Source: Rhyzopertha dominica (taxonomy: Eukaryota > Arthropoda > Insecta > Coleoptera > Bostrichidae). From it: a DNA stretch of 64,000 nt. The translations under genes and the position numbers were made by a program. The stretch lies in assembly GCA_025024175.1 (NCBI GenBank), contig QCXZ01000041.1:26469786-26533785 (forward strand), in the 5' to 3' direction. Below are positions 10,960 to 23,400 of the stretch, one piece after another; position 1 is the first letter of the stretch, and each line of letters starts with the position of its first letter. A model generated the notes under the pieces. That model did not search any database. It was not told the origin of the DNA and saw only the letters and a list, made by a program, of their open reading frames with translations.

Positions 10960-12257
10960 GATTCGAATTTCAGACCTGAAATTCTTTACCTACAAATATT
11001 TTTTTTGTTTTTTAACATGGCGTACGATATATATGCACTTCAAGATTCATTTCACGTAATTTTCAAAAAAAGTGATAATACCCAATTATGTGTGCAAAGT
11101 ATTTTTTAATTGTCTTTGTTAATACGCTATTTATTTTGTGTTAAAATTTGAACCCATTATCTGCACGCCAAAACGATCGCTGAATCGCTGTGACGTCAGA
11201 ACAGTCCAAATAAAAAGGTAACGGCGCGCGCCCCTCTGCTTTTAGAGGTCATTGCCACACGTCACTCGTTCCAGCGTTTATACGTTTGTTTACGTTTTGG
11301 AGTGAACGAGAAACAAAATATACAACTTTCGAAATACACGTGCCACACGATACAGAATAACAGCACATGACCATAACCAATAAATAACCCAGTGTTGTCA
11401 GACGTTGGAGGTAATGCTATCAGTTTACCAAAACATTATCAGATTTTGAATAAAATTACAGAAACCGTAACAATAACAATTTTAGGATTCGATTGGGCTT
11501 TTATCAGATGAGTATTATCAGAAATATCAAATGAGGAGTGAAATTATCGTAGATTTTAATAATTATCAGACGTCTGGCAACATTGAAATAACTAAAGATT
11601 TTGCCTGTTTACGGCACTGATCTCTAAATATTTAGAGATCACTGGTTTACGTGCGTCGAGTATGCGCATATGACGTGGACAATGACACATCGTTTTAATG
11701 TCACGTGAAATTTAAAAGGCCAAATGCAATTTTTAATTAATAATTTTATCCATTTGCAATTTTTTGCAAGTGCTAACTTTTCGTCTGTGAACTTAATAAT
11801 GACCATTGAATTTTGCCAGATTTATCCAAAAATAAAATTAGTGCAAGTAGTCCATTTGGTTCATGCATGATTTCAAGTTTCAAGCGCTGCTCGACTGCTC
11901 ATCTATTTAGAAAGATAATATGTGTGTGGCTTTAATAAAACCATAAAAATTAGTTTTGTAAATTTATACGCTTACGTATCTTTTGCTGTTATGCACCATT
12001 TCATTTTGCATACAGTATCGATATCCGCGATATATTGAAAGCAACATATCGATATAAATACATCGATATATTTCTGCCATCCCTATCCCTAGTCGCAAAC
12101 AACAATTCGGAGGTTAGAATCAAAGTTCTTATCAGGAAAATTTTTGAAATTGGATCATTCGATCCTGGAACTTAGATACATAAAAATCAGTCTGCTCACA
12201 TTATATAGCATAGGTTAAATACAAATTTTGTAAAAGTAAAGGAAGAAATCGGTGAAA
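10960..12257. other. Spacer and presumed Tim8 promoter region
   Basis: A segment near 11168-11210 (CGCCAAAACGATCG then GTGACGTCAG) resembles the ends of the TTAA-flanked element at 9934-10955 and may be a fragment of the same family. A perfect 24-bp palindrome sits at 11618-11641. The last few hundred bases before 12258 should hold the Tim8 promoter; no TATA box could be assigned. Confidence 0.4.
11618..11641. repeat. Perfect 24-bp palindrome
   Basis: The sequence reads the same on both strands, with half-site TGATCTCTAAAT. It could form a cruciform or a loopless hairpin. Function unknown. Confidence 0.8.
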
Positions 12258-14736
12258 ATGAGTGACTTCGATTCCTTTAGTTCATCTAGCAGCAGCGATA
12301 GTAAGGGAGACAAGGAACTTCAAGAATTCTTAATGGTTGAAAAGCAGAAGGCTCAATTCAATGCACAGGTAAATTAATCTAAAATCAGGTTAGGGACCCA
12401 CTCAACGACATAATATCCGAAATGTGTAACATGCTTCTACATAACCTTACAGTTTGCAGTACCCACAGAGCAGTCTCTCAGTGTATACCTATTTGATCTC
12501 GTAAAAGTAGGGTAATTAATTTTCAGTATTTAATCCGGGGACGCAGAACAAAGATGCTATTAAGGTATACCCAAAGTAGATTATATTTGTTCTCCATGTA
12601 TCTTCAATATTTTAACATAATCGTTTTTTAATACAACCATATGAAATTTCTTAGATAAATAAATTTTACTGTCAAGTGTCCTGGATTTAGCAACTAATTT
12701 TTGTGTTCTTCCAAAAACCGCGGAAAGACACTATATTATCATGCATGTTTTTTGTTGAAAAAAAATATTACAAGTCCCAGGATATTAAAAATAAGTATTT
12801 TAGCACTTTTAACAATGATAGGTAAGTGTGTAGATTATTACGCGTCTATAGCTGTCTATGCCTATTACATGGAATTTCTAAGCATTAGTGACTGATAGAG
12901 TATTCAAGTATAGGCTACAGGGTGTCCAGAAGCCTGTACTTAGAAGTACTTCTGGATATGGAGACTAATTTTTGTGTCCTTCATGACAGACACAGTGGTA
13001 TAATAGTTTTTATGTCTTTGACTCATAACTGTTTATACTTATACTATTTTAGTCTTGAGATAATGTTATGGATTACAACATATTCAAAATCGCTTTGATT
13101 TTGGTGTTCAGTTTATGTTCAAACTGTGCATAAACATAAATTATATAGTAATGTAATCGCCTGGTCCTTTTTTTGTGTTTTCCTGTGTCTGAATTTTAAA
13201 ACTATGTGTATTGGAAATTGTGGATTCGAAGTTGGCAACCCTAGCCACTACTAATGCTAATATTTTACTTAATAGCTATAAATAAACTTAGTAATTTGTG
13301 ATTTTATGTTTATTACCGTATGCTACAGATGTTTTTGTTAAACACCATATTGATGGGGTAAACTCCCAAATGAAATAGCGCAAATTGCTGCCGTGAAATA
13401 AAAATAACTTAAATTATGAAAAGCTACTATATGCTCTTGTGTAAGATGTTATAAATCATTATTTATATTTACAAGTGTTAGCTGATTCTGTTATGGAGAC
13501 GAAATATATATAATTAAAATAAGGACCAAGTAATTCAGGTCGACCTGTAAGCTACACGTAAAGAGTACTCTTTTCTTAAGCTGAGTTTTCAAATTTATTT
13601 AAATTCTTCGGAGCAACTACAATTCAACTTAATTAATACAACAAACTATATGGAACCTTATACTTACAGAAATTTGAGGCTAGGTGTAAGTGATAAATAT
13701 GTGCAACAGTGTTTTGTTACCATAAATGATTTTTTATTAATTACATTATTAATTTTGTTGATGTGGTACATTTCCAAGATTAGCCTTTTACTGGTATTAA
13801 TTTCAGTATCCAATATATTTACCCCATCCCAATCTATTATGTGGTTGTTGTTGACCGCATGTGTGGCTAACACACATCGGTCTCTTTTCTTAGAAATATC
13901 GCTTTTATGTAATGATATTCTGTTCTTTACCCACTGAGATGTTTGACTTGGTCTTTAAGAAACTACGACCGTCATAGTCTCCAGCTTATTAATAAAAATA
14001 AGTATAACATAATCATAAAAATTATTATGTACCTAATTGTATATACAGTTAAAGATCAGAACACTTTTGACATGGACCCCTTTTTTATGAGTTAGCCCAA
14101 AATAAAAACAGATTTTAATTTTTAATTCACAAAGGAGTCTGCATATTTTTCTTATAATAATAGCAGCAAAATATGTGTTACAACATTATACCTTTTTCAT
14201 GGTTTTGAACGAATTGTAATTTTTTTATTTGATAGTAGCTTATGGTTGTTTATTAAAGAATAGGAGTTGGTATTTATGTTACTGTTGTACTTTATCAGTA
14301 TTCATTTTATTGTTTAAACTCTAATTACTAAAATTTATAATGTTGATTCGCAAAATTTAACAGCTGTCTATTAGATGTTATTTATTATTTATAGTTAAGT
14401 GGAGTAAGATAACCCAGAAATTTCTTCATNTGCTGTGAACACTATATTATGTATAAAGATATATGGCATAGATATTTTTTTGTTTTTTCTCACTTCTGAT
14501 GTTACTGGTTATTTAATATTTTTCTTATGAAATTTTGTTATGCATATTTATAATGTTTTTTTTTTCAGATACATGAATTCAATGACTTCTGCTGGGATAA
14601 GTGTGTGGATAAACCTGGGAATAAATTGGACAGCAAAACGGAAACTTGTCTCACAAATTGTGTAGATCGTTTCATAGATGTTTCATTACTAATAACCAAT
14701 AGATTTGCACAGTTACTTCAAAAAAGTGGCGTTTAA
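12258..14736 (+). CDS. Tim8: Mitochondrial import inner membrane translocase subunit Tim8
   Basis: Tim8 is a small intermembrane-space chaperone that, with Tim13, escorts hydrophobic precursors towards TIM22. Exon 1 is 12258-12368 (37 codons, phase 0, donor GTAAAT) and exon 2 is 14569-14736 after a long pyrimidine run and CAG. The 92-residue product matches the usual size. The twin CX3C motif is intact: Cys45-WDK-Cys49 and Cys64-LTN-Cys68, separated by the family-typical [11 protein letters not shown] stretch. [12 protein letters not shown] follows. The N-terminus (MSDFDSF, then a Ser run) is acidic and lacks a presequence, as expected for MIA40-dependent import. The start is the ATG opening the conserved reading; the intron is 2.2 kb. 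AATAAA near 15010 may be the poly(A) signal. Identification is secure. Confidence 0.95.
12369..14568 (+). other. Tim8 intron
   Basis: This GT-AG intron of 2.2 kb contains no recognised gene. The open frame of 95 codons at 13650-13937 is hydrophobic, AT-driven and without a known domain, so it is not called. Confidence 0.7.
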
Positions 14737-15481
14737 TGTTTATAATATTATATATACATAGGGGGATATGTTCAAATTGTTCAGTGTAATGCATTTGTTT
14801 ATTGTATTGCATTACCATGAGGACTAAAATGTATAAAATTATCGTGACTGTTATAGTTTTCTATTGATAGTAAACAAAATTAGGAGAAAACTTTTAATGT
14901 TTTATTATTATACTTATTTGTAAAATGGTGTTTTACTTAAGTGTGTTTCTAATAGCTCTTTGTATATTGGAAACATAATAACGCTTCATCTATTCAAAGG
15001 TAAAAAAAAATAAAGATTGCAAGTATCAGCTTTGAGAAAGTCATGCTTTGTTGCATCCTAGTATTTTATGAACTAAATAAGTTAAAATCTTATAACTACA
15101 TTGTTTCATAACAATTTTGGTGCTTTTTTTATATATGTCTTATTAATTTAAAGTTGAGAACACATTTTTATTACATTAAAAATAATTATATGTGACATTC
15201 TGATATAAATCAAAGATGACTTGATGATTTGGATCCAGAATGAGTAGGTACTTAATAATAATAAAATTTCATGACGTCAAAATTTTATTGAAGTCGTTAA
15301 TGTTACTCATACCGGATTTTTTAGTCGCAACAAAAGTATGATAAAATATTTTAATAACAGATTTTTAGTAAAAATATTTCTTGTATACAGACATTTCCAA
15401 GTTAGCAATAATAAATCAGAATTATATGTAAATCCATGGACATGTTTAAATCCTTTACGATATAGTAACAAACCACACATT
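14737..15481 (+). other. Tim8 3' region
   Basis: AT-rich presumed 3' UTR and downstream spacer. AATAAA near 15010 is a candidate polyadenylation signal. No other gene seen. Confidence 0.4.
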
Positions 15482-15600
15482 GGCCCCGTTGCATAAAGCG
15501 TGGTTAACCAGACCCCCTGGTTAACACGTGGTCAACGGGCAGTTGTCATGGTAACAGTTCTTTTTAAGGGTTCTTCATTGGTGCTGCAAATTAACCGGCC
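15482..15600 (-). mobile_element. Truncated copy of the GGCCCGTTGCACAAAG palindromic MITE
   Basis: GGCCCCGTTGCATAAAGCGT opens a ~119-bp stretch that matches the reverse complement of the complete element at 48939-49113, including GGTTAACCAGACCCC and TTCTTCATTGGTGCTGC. The far end is missing. An 88-codon frame at 15500-15766 crosses this copy but has no recognisable domain. Confidence 0.75.
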
Positions 15601-16322
15601 CACAATTTTTAAGCGACATGAATTATCTTTAAAACTAAAGTGGCCACCTCTGAATAAAAGAAAAAGAGAAAGAACTGTACTAGACCCTGAGAATGAAATC
15701 AATATCATCAAATCAAAGGGTAGCCGTAGGAAACTGGTATTAGTCTCTTTTCAGTACACCGAATAATAAATTCCATCTATACCAGTTCAGGCTTTAAAAC
15801 GAATGGATTAAAAGACTAGCTTTTCGTAATTTTTTTCCAGAAAATGAAAGCTTGAATGCCAGATCTCAAAATAACATTTGTTTCTCAGTTAAAGCAACAT
15901 TTTCTAATAATGGTTCGACTAACCAACGTAATATGGATTTGGATTCAAGAGGGACATTTTCAAACCATCTACACCACAAATAGCAGCTGGTGCAGATCAT
16001 CATCACGATAGTGTAAACTGAAATAGTTGTTAAAATTTTTTAAGAAACATTTTTCCAGCGCTTCTTGAAAATGTAAATTTACAAGTGACACAAGGACTAT
16101 GGTTCCAATAAGAAAGGGCACCGTCATATTACCATAGAAAAGTGCGAAATGCGAAGCGAAATCATCTTGAATTTGTTTTACCTAAACATTGTATAGATAG
16201 AGATTCCGACATTTCACAGTTCAGTTTGGTTATGTCCGTTAGGTCTCTTTAATAAANATTTATTATATTCTCTTTGCAGTACATTTTCTGCGTGCGATAC
16301 TGTAATAATATACCTAGTCAGA
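15601..16322. other. Spacer, possible decayed coding remnant
   Basis: Short lysine-rich frames occur at 15600-15960, but no family was recognised and stops interrupt them. No supportable gene. Confidence 0.3.
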
Positions 16323-16330
16323 CCTAGTAG

Positions 16331-16977
16331 CAGTGTTGTTCCTGGTAGCATTTTTCTGTGTACTAGGTTGGCAATACGTTGGGTACTAAATTCATTGTTT
16401 GAGTACTAAATCTCTTTCTCGGTAGATGCCGTTGAAAATTTTGGGAATATGGCAATTATAAATTAAACACATTAAAGTAAAAAAAACATATAATACCTCT
16501 GTTGTATTCATATTATGTGATTTGAAGTTAGAACTAGAAGACTCATCTCGATTTGAAGAAACGACCTTTTTAGTAAGAAATCTACACCAATAAGAAAATT
16601 AACATTTCACACTTATTTTATACTAATTATTATTACCTGTCCATTATAATATAGTTGTTAAAAACGGTTAATAATTGATTTAGTTATGTCCTTAAGATTT
16701 ATGGTTTGTAATATGCTTACATGTTTGCAGTACGGTACGGTTTACGGTTACGGTCTGACACGCTTATTACGCTTACATAGGGGGCGGCACTTTTCACTAC
16801 CAATCATTAAATTCAAAAAGTTACTAATTTTATTTTAAAAATATTAAAATATTATTAGTATATGAATGTTTTTGGAAATTGAGTTTGAGTACTAAACACG
16901 GTTGAGGAGTACTAGTGTACTAAACGCAAATTAAAAGTACTAAATCTAGTACTAAAGTACTAGATTGAACAACACTG
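16331..16977. mobile_element. hAT-type MITE with GTACTAAA subterminal repeats
   Basis: The 647-bp element starts CAGTGTTGTTC and ends GAACAACACTG, a perfect 11-bp TIR. It is flanked by an exact 8-bp duplication CCTAGTAG (16323-16330 and 16978-16985). The unit GTACTAAA or a close variant recurs about eight times, concentrated in both ends, as expected for hAT transposase-binding sites. No transposase frame was found. Confidence 0.9.
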
Positions 16978-17464
16978 CCTAGTAGCCTAGTAGTGAAGTG
17001 ACTGTAAAAGTTTGCCGAGTCAACCAGTCAACTCACTAACTGAAAGTTTTTACTCTGAACGTACAAAACGCTTAATAAACGCGAAACATAATAAATAAGA
17101 ACGTTTTGCAAATATTATAATATGGTGCAAATAGCAGATAAGAAATGTTATTTTAGTACTTCTTAGTACTTTTTAGTTTTTACACATTCGGTTGGTATAT
17201 TGCAGAAACTGAAAAACACTGCTCTGGCAACACCGGAAGAAAATGTCATTTTTATTTTGATATTTGGCTAGTTTTGTTTTGCGGTTGCTGGTTGCTTGTT
17301 TGCTTTCATAGCTTCTAGCTTTTTGATTACACCGTTTTATTTACCTACATACCGTTTTGTGTTGCAACCCCAATAAACAAGAAGGGGACATAAGTACAAA
17401 CCTTGTGAATAACGGTATTAATACTCATTTTGGTTCAAATTACAAAATAAGTATATTGATCTTT

Positions 17465-20400
17465 ATGGTGATGTTACGACAACAAAACGATTACTATCGG
17501 CCAGTGGATTCACTTTTCTCCAAGTATGACCACATTAAAAGCAGTTGTTTCTTCAGTAATGTATACTTTTCCAGAACAATAGACTTCATAATTTGGAATT
17601 TGGAATTCTATGTCAGTGATAAGGGCATCTCGGTGAATAATTTGCCAAGACATGCCAAGGACAAAATACTGCATAAATTTATGCTTCTTCCTTCACTTTG
17701 GCAAAAAGTAAATTTAAAGAAAGCACTCGAACAATTATTACACGAAGATACTCGCCACATAGATTTTACTGCAGGTTCAGTCGATGACAACATTTTATCC
17801 ATACTTGGCCATTGCAATCAACTAAGAGAGATATACTTTTTAGGAAATGATTCAAACTTATTAACAGCAGAAGGTACCCAATCAAAGATTTTCTTAATCC
17901 AAATACTCAGCGAATGTTAAATTGGTCAAACGTAACGTATTGTTATTTCGTTTATTGATTATGATGATGTTTCCATTCTGAAAAGTGTGTCTAAAACATG
18001 GAAGCTAAAAAACTCGATTACCATTGATCGTTAAGTTTATAGGTGCACTATGAACATTTCCTGAAAACAAGTAATTAAAATGCTACATCTTTGAATGGTT
18101 CCAAAAAAGATTACTGTTTAAAACTCAATATCAACTACAATGATCATAGACAAATACTCCTTTCGAAGTTTTTCACCTGAGAAGTATACTAAAGTGGAGT
18201 AACTACAATTACATTGCACAACCATTTAGAGCTGACAATTATATCACTTTATTTTAATTTATACCATATGAGAGTATAAAAGATGAGAATATGAAGTGTG
18301 GTACCACAATCAGCTTTTACCCAAGTTGATTGTACCACAAACGAGTACATGACATTTGCTCGGAACAGCCGTTCGATGCAAAAAGCTATTTTACGTTAAG
18401 GACATTCAGTCAACAGACGTTCGCTCGATGCGGGAAGTAAAAGTAGTTCCAGTGTCATAGTTGGTATTGCCCACGAGCCTTGCAAAAAAAAAGTTGTTTG
18501 AGTAACTGACTACATGGAACGGCACGCGACCCCTCATAAATCAAACCCTCTCTTTGTGATTTTGCGAATTTCCAGTGTCAGCTTTAAGCCGTTTTAAAAC
18601 TCGTTTTTTGTTTGTGTAGTGTTAGTAGTGTATATTATTCTAAGTAGTTTTTAATCATTCGGTTAATAAGAGGTTTTACATCGATCGTTTTTATTTACGT
18701 CTCAAAATGAATTGTACGTAGTTTTAGATAAGTAGCAACATTAGTTTGCACAAGCAAAGTATATCTAGTTATAATGAAATTTCTTGAATTGCCTTTATTA
18801 TCAATAATATCTCTCACAGTCGTGTAGGGAACACCAACCATTTCACTTGTCACTTTTAACAGAGCACCACTTTTTTTATAAAATAATTGTATCCATTTTT
18901 TATGATTTCTTTGGCATCTTGGGTAAGGTAACGAGCATTCCTCTTGTTTTCTTCAATTTGCACTTCCATGTCAGCGTCAGCAACTTCATTCTGAGCGTGA
19001 CTTGGAGCAGCTTTTTCCCAAGGACGGAACATTTTTCGTTTCTCTTGTCGCGCGCACAGAAATACTAAGACTGAATGCTAGTTTTGGTTTGACCGGTAGT
19101 GAACTTTAAATAATCCGACCCTGCTTAACCATCTTCCGAAAATCGGACCTAAATTTATGGTAATCCGGTTATTTGCGGTAACTTGTGAGGGGCCACCTGC
19201 TGTTCGAGATGAAAGATAAATTTTATTGCAGGGTTATAATAACGGTAAGAGTTGCATTACTATACTATTAATTTAATGTGATGAATTTATAGACTTTTGC
19301 AAGAGAATAAATCCAATGAGATAGTTGTGCCTTGTGATGAGAAAACAAAAAATTTAAAGAGTTATTGAAGAAAATAGTGGCCATATCTTTATAATTCTCA
19401 TAAAAAATTCTCAACAAGAAATCACAGACTAATACATCTATCTGAAAATATTTCAAACTTTGACACAGGCTAACTCGATAAATGATTGTTTTAATAGTAC
19501 TGACCACCGTTTTCCTTTTAATGTGTGAAGGTTTTTTATGGGTGTAATGTGAAGAAGTTAAGATATATGAGCAAATGTTTGAGAACCACTGACGAGTTTT
19601 TAAATTCCCGCGTCAAGCGAACGTCCGTCGACTTAATTAAAGTAAAATATTTTTTTCCATCGAATGACGGTTCCAAGCGATTGTCCAAACACCTGACAAA
19701 CCACCGAAAGGGATGTTTTTTATATTTTAAATGATGCAAATAAACATATTTATTCCTACTTCTGTTCTTCAATAAAATACATCTTAAATATTGAACAGGA
19801 AAATAGCATAACGAAACTGCCAGTGGTAATTTAGTCACAAAATAGAAAACACCAGATCTGCATAAATGCCTCTTTGTCTGGAATATTATGGGAACAACTG
19901 TGTTTCTGGTGCATCTCCCAAAATGTTCCAAACATGCAAATCTAATATATGTGTCACAATCTCTATTTCAAGCATAGTTCAATGACACAAACAGATATTA
20001 GCTAACTTGATATACAGGGCAGTTTCAAATTTTCCTGATTTCAATTAACGCTCATAAGTCGATTACTATAATAGCGTTTGAAGATTTTAACTGATTTTTC
20101 AGTAGCATGAGAGAAAAATATTTTTATCTTTCCCAAAATACATATGACTTTTTTCTTATATAGCATTCTTTCTAAATTTTAATGTCCTAAACTATAATAA
20201 TACTCCATATATTAAAACAATTTCAATAAACTATGGGTATTTCTTCGTATTCTATTAATGTTAATAAGATCCACAAACCAAACCAGATAAATGTTAATAA
20301 TGATACAAAATCTTTCCCCTTATTCTTTTTAACCATATTATAGTAAATTCATAAAAAATGTATCTTTATTGGGTTTCAAGTTAAGAAAATATGTCTGGCT

Positions 20401-23400
20401 GCCGATATTTAGGATACTTAGTAACACATGTGAATTTGGATGCTTTGTCCTGCTGTGCTTATATGCAGGTACCTTTGTTTGTTTTTTAAAAATAGTGTTA
20501 AAAATTATAAAGGGAAACAGGATTTTGAACAATATATTAAGAAGATTATCGTTACCACTATAAGATTATATTTAACATGTTCGAAATAATACTTACATTT
20601 TTACTGAAATCTGAAGATGTTATTTTATTATAGTACATTTTTGGATAAGTATGGACGAAATTAATTCGTTGGCTTAAAAATATATGGGTTGTTATGTTTA
20701 AATAATTGAAAAACATAATCACACCACTATTTATCCGATAACTAGTAGGTAATCAGGATATGAGCACATTAATAAAAATCACTCAAATTTGAATATCTTA
20801 TCTGTATATCTTAAATGAATCAAGTAAACTGAGATCTTTTTATGCCACTAAATTATCCTCAAAAAAAGTTATTGTGACACCTAGATTAGCTTTTCGCTTT
20901 TTCTCATTGTTTAGCCTGCACTCTGCTGTCCCAGTGAAAATGGTCTACCCTGTACCTACCCTGAACTAACTCAAAATTTTTTATAAACCTTAAGCATGGA
21001 TAACTTGATCTGCTTAAATAGCAAGTCCTATATTATCTTGTCATTACTCACAGTATACTGCAATTTCCCTTTATTTGATGTAAACATATATGGTACACTG
21101 GGCTGCAAAAGTTTGACTGGTACCCCGGAGTGATAGGCAGGGCCTCACCGCTTAACATCTTTAGAATTAACAGCCAAGAGTCTAGTGGTGCGGTTCGTAT
21201 TTCTAATTTTACTTACCTACATCTTACATGACAAAGCGATGATCGGAAGTTCAAATTTTCAACTGATGTCCAAGTTTCCCAAAACTTCTACTAGTGGTAA
21301 TAGATTAAATTATCTTCAACAACGTTTCGTAGTATGCCAGTATATATGATCTAGTTGTTTTTAAAAGTAAAAGGAATGCCCAATGTAATGCGAAAAAAGC
21401 AAAAAAGCCATTTTGTGCAGAAAGCAGGACGTAACGGTTGTTCAGAACTTTGACTTCCAATTTGTAAAAACATATATCAAATTAAACAAACATATGGGTC
21501 GTTCCTCACGGCTTGACGTCTTTAGGGTGAAGACTCAAGGAAGGGTCTAGCAGTGCGGTTCTCGCTTCTAATTTTGCTTAGCTACATGAAATGTCACAAA
21601 AGGATACCTAACCGAAAGTTTAAACTTTCACTTTGATTTTTTTATATTTGACTGATTAAAATTGACATTTAATCACGAAATTCATCGCAATAAAAGTTGA
21701 GTCACTTTCTGCAAACTGAATTAATTCTGTAAAATTATAGAAATTGTTAAATTTATTGGATTTTATAATTAATTATTGTCACGTGTATATATTTTGAGCA
21801 GTTTATTGTAAAAAGCAAAGTATTTAATCTTAATAAAAGTCGATTTAAAATGTTAAAATGATGTTTTTGATTCGAGCAAAATCGGTTCGATTCAGCCAAT
21901 AAAATGATTTGTTATGATTGACGATTAGACGATTTTTACAAATCGAAAATCGATTCGTCAATGCCTGAATCACACACCCCTACTTATAACATAAACAATG
22001 ACTGACTAATCCATTTTTTATGGAAACGATATTAAAATGCTTTAACAACATTTACACGGTTAGTTAAACTTAATTACCTATAATTAATTATATAAAATGG
22101 CTGAGGTAAAAGGAAGCTCAAATGTTGAATACTCATAGTAATAAATGATTCTACCAATGATGATGAGATACTTTTCCATACATACCAATGGAGTGGCGAC
22201 CAGTTGCAGAATCCCTGCTTTAATAAAGTTAATTAAAACACGGATTTGTATCAAAATCCATGTTGTAATACACTCATTAAATTATGTTGTTAAAATATGT
22301 TATAGAATTTAAATTTTCTTGTTAACACATTCACAGTAACTTGTCTTTTAGGTGGTGTTTTGTGGAACAGATGCAACAATTACTAAAGGCAAATTATAAC
22401 TAAACACTTTATTTGATAAATCTTATAAATCTTTTGACAGGTTTATTTTGTCATCAACATCCGAACATCTTTATTTCACTGGCTTCTAGCTGATCCTATC
22501 TCTGCCATTACTAAATTTATGTACAAGTAGTTACATATAACGAGTGGATTTCTAATGCCAGGTTCACTGGTTTTACTTGCAATGTATCAATGTATCCGTC
22601 TCGTACACAAACCCTTGAACCCTTGAATTTCGATGACATTTCAGTAGAAACTGACATGTCAAATTATTTTTTAATTTTGCATAATTTGATTTCTTTCTAG
22701 TTATAGGTGGCAATAGTGGATAAAATGTTGTTTTACATTTATATATTAATCTCATTTTATCCATTTAAAAGAATTAGGCACTCGAACTTCGTTCTCATGA
22801 TTAAACATTTTGGTGCTTTCTAATAGTTACCTATTAATAAAACACAAATCTTCCAAAAATATGCAATTTTGTGGAAATTGATTTATAATGATATAAAACA
22901 CATGTTTTATTTATTACGAAAGTTGAGGTGGCATATGTTAGTCAATAAATGATTTTTTACATAGAACATTAACTTTATAATTTAAATAACCACACCGAAA
23001 TTCGCGAAATATGTTTTAATGTTTTATGTTTTAATTTATTCCACTTCCGTTGTTAAGTAAACATTTCATTACCTGATAGAGATAGATACAAAGAATTAAA
23101 GCGGAATCTGCCTGGGATTTCCCAAATTTAGAGACCAGGTGCTTTCTAAGAGGATTTATCACTCTTATCTTATACACCATTTACCTAACCGTCCGTCCGT
23201 CGTAAAACTATATAAAGGACGAATATTTAAAGATTTAATCATTTTATCAGTAATTCTCGTTCGTTAGAGCCAGATACTGGAAAACATTTTAAAAACTGAA
23301 ACGCAGGTAGAACTATATTTTAAATACCTAAGGCTCTACAAAACTTCTATTCTATTTCGTGAAAGCATATAATATCAGATTAAACAAACATACCTAAACT

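Noticed and set aside
11168..11700. A second complete Kolobok-like element
   Set aside because: One end resembles the 9934 family, but no clear opposite end or TTAA pair was found.
13650..13937. 95-codon hydrophobic frame in the Tim8 intron
   Set aside because: Composition reflects AT-rich DNA; a minus-strand frame overlaps it and no domain is visible.
17357..17464. Longer open frame upstream of the AMN1 start
   Set aside because: It begins at TTG, not ATG, and has no similarity to AMN1; the first ATG in frame is at 17465.
18530..19195. Complete transposon around the HTH fragment
   Set aside because: Only a short ACCCCTCA/TGAGGGGC inverted motif supports the ends; no target duplication.
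19536..19931. 131-codon minus-strand frame in AMN1 intron 1
   Set aside because: No recognisable domain, overlapped by a plus-strand frame and in AT-rich intronic DNA; likely chance.
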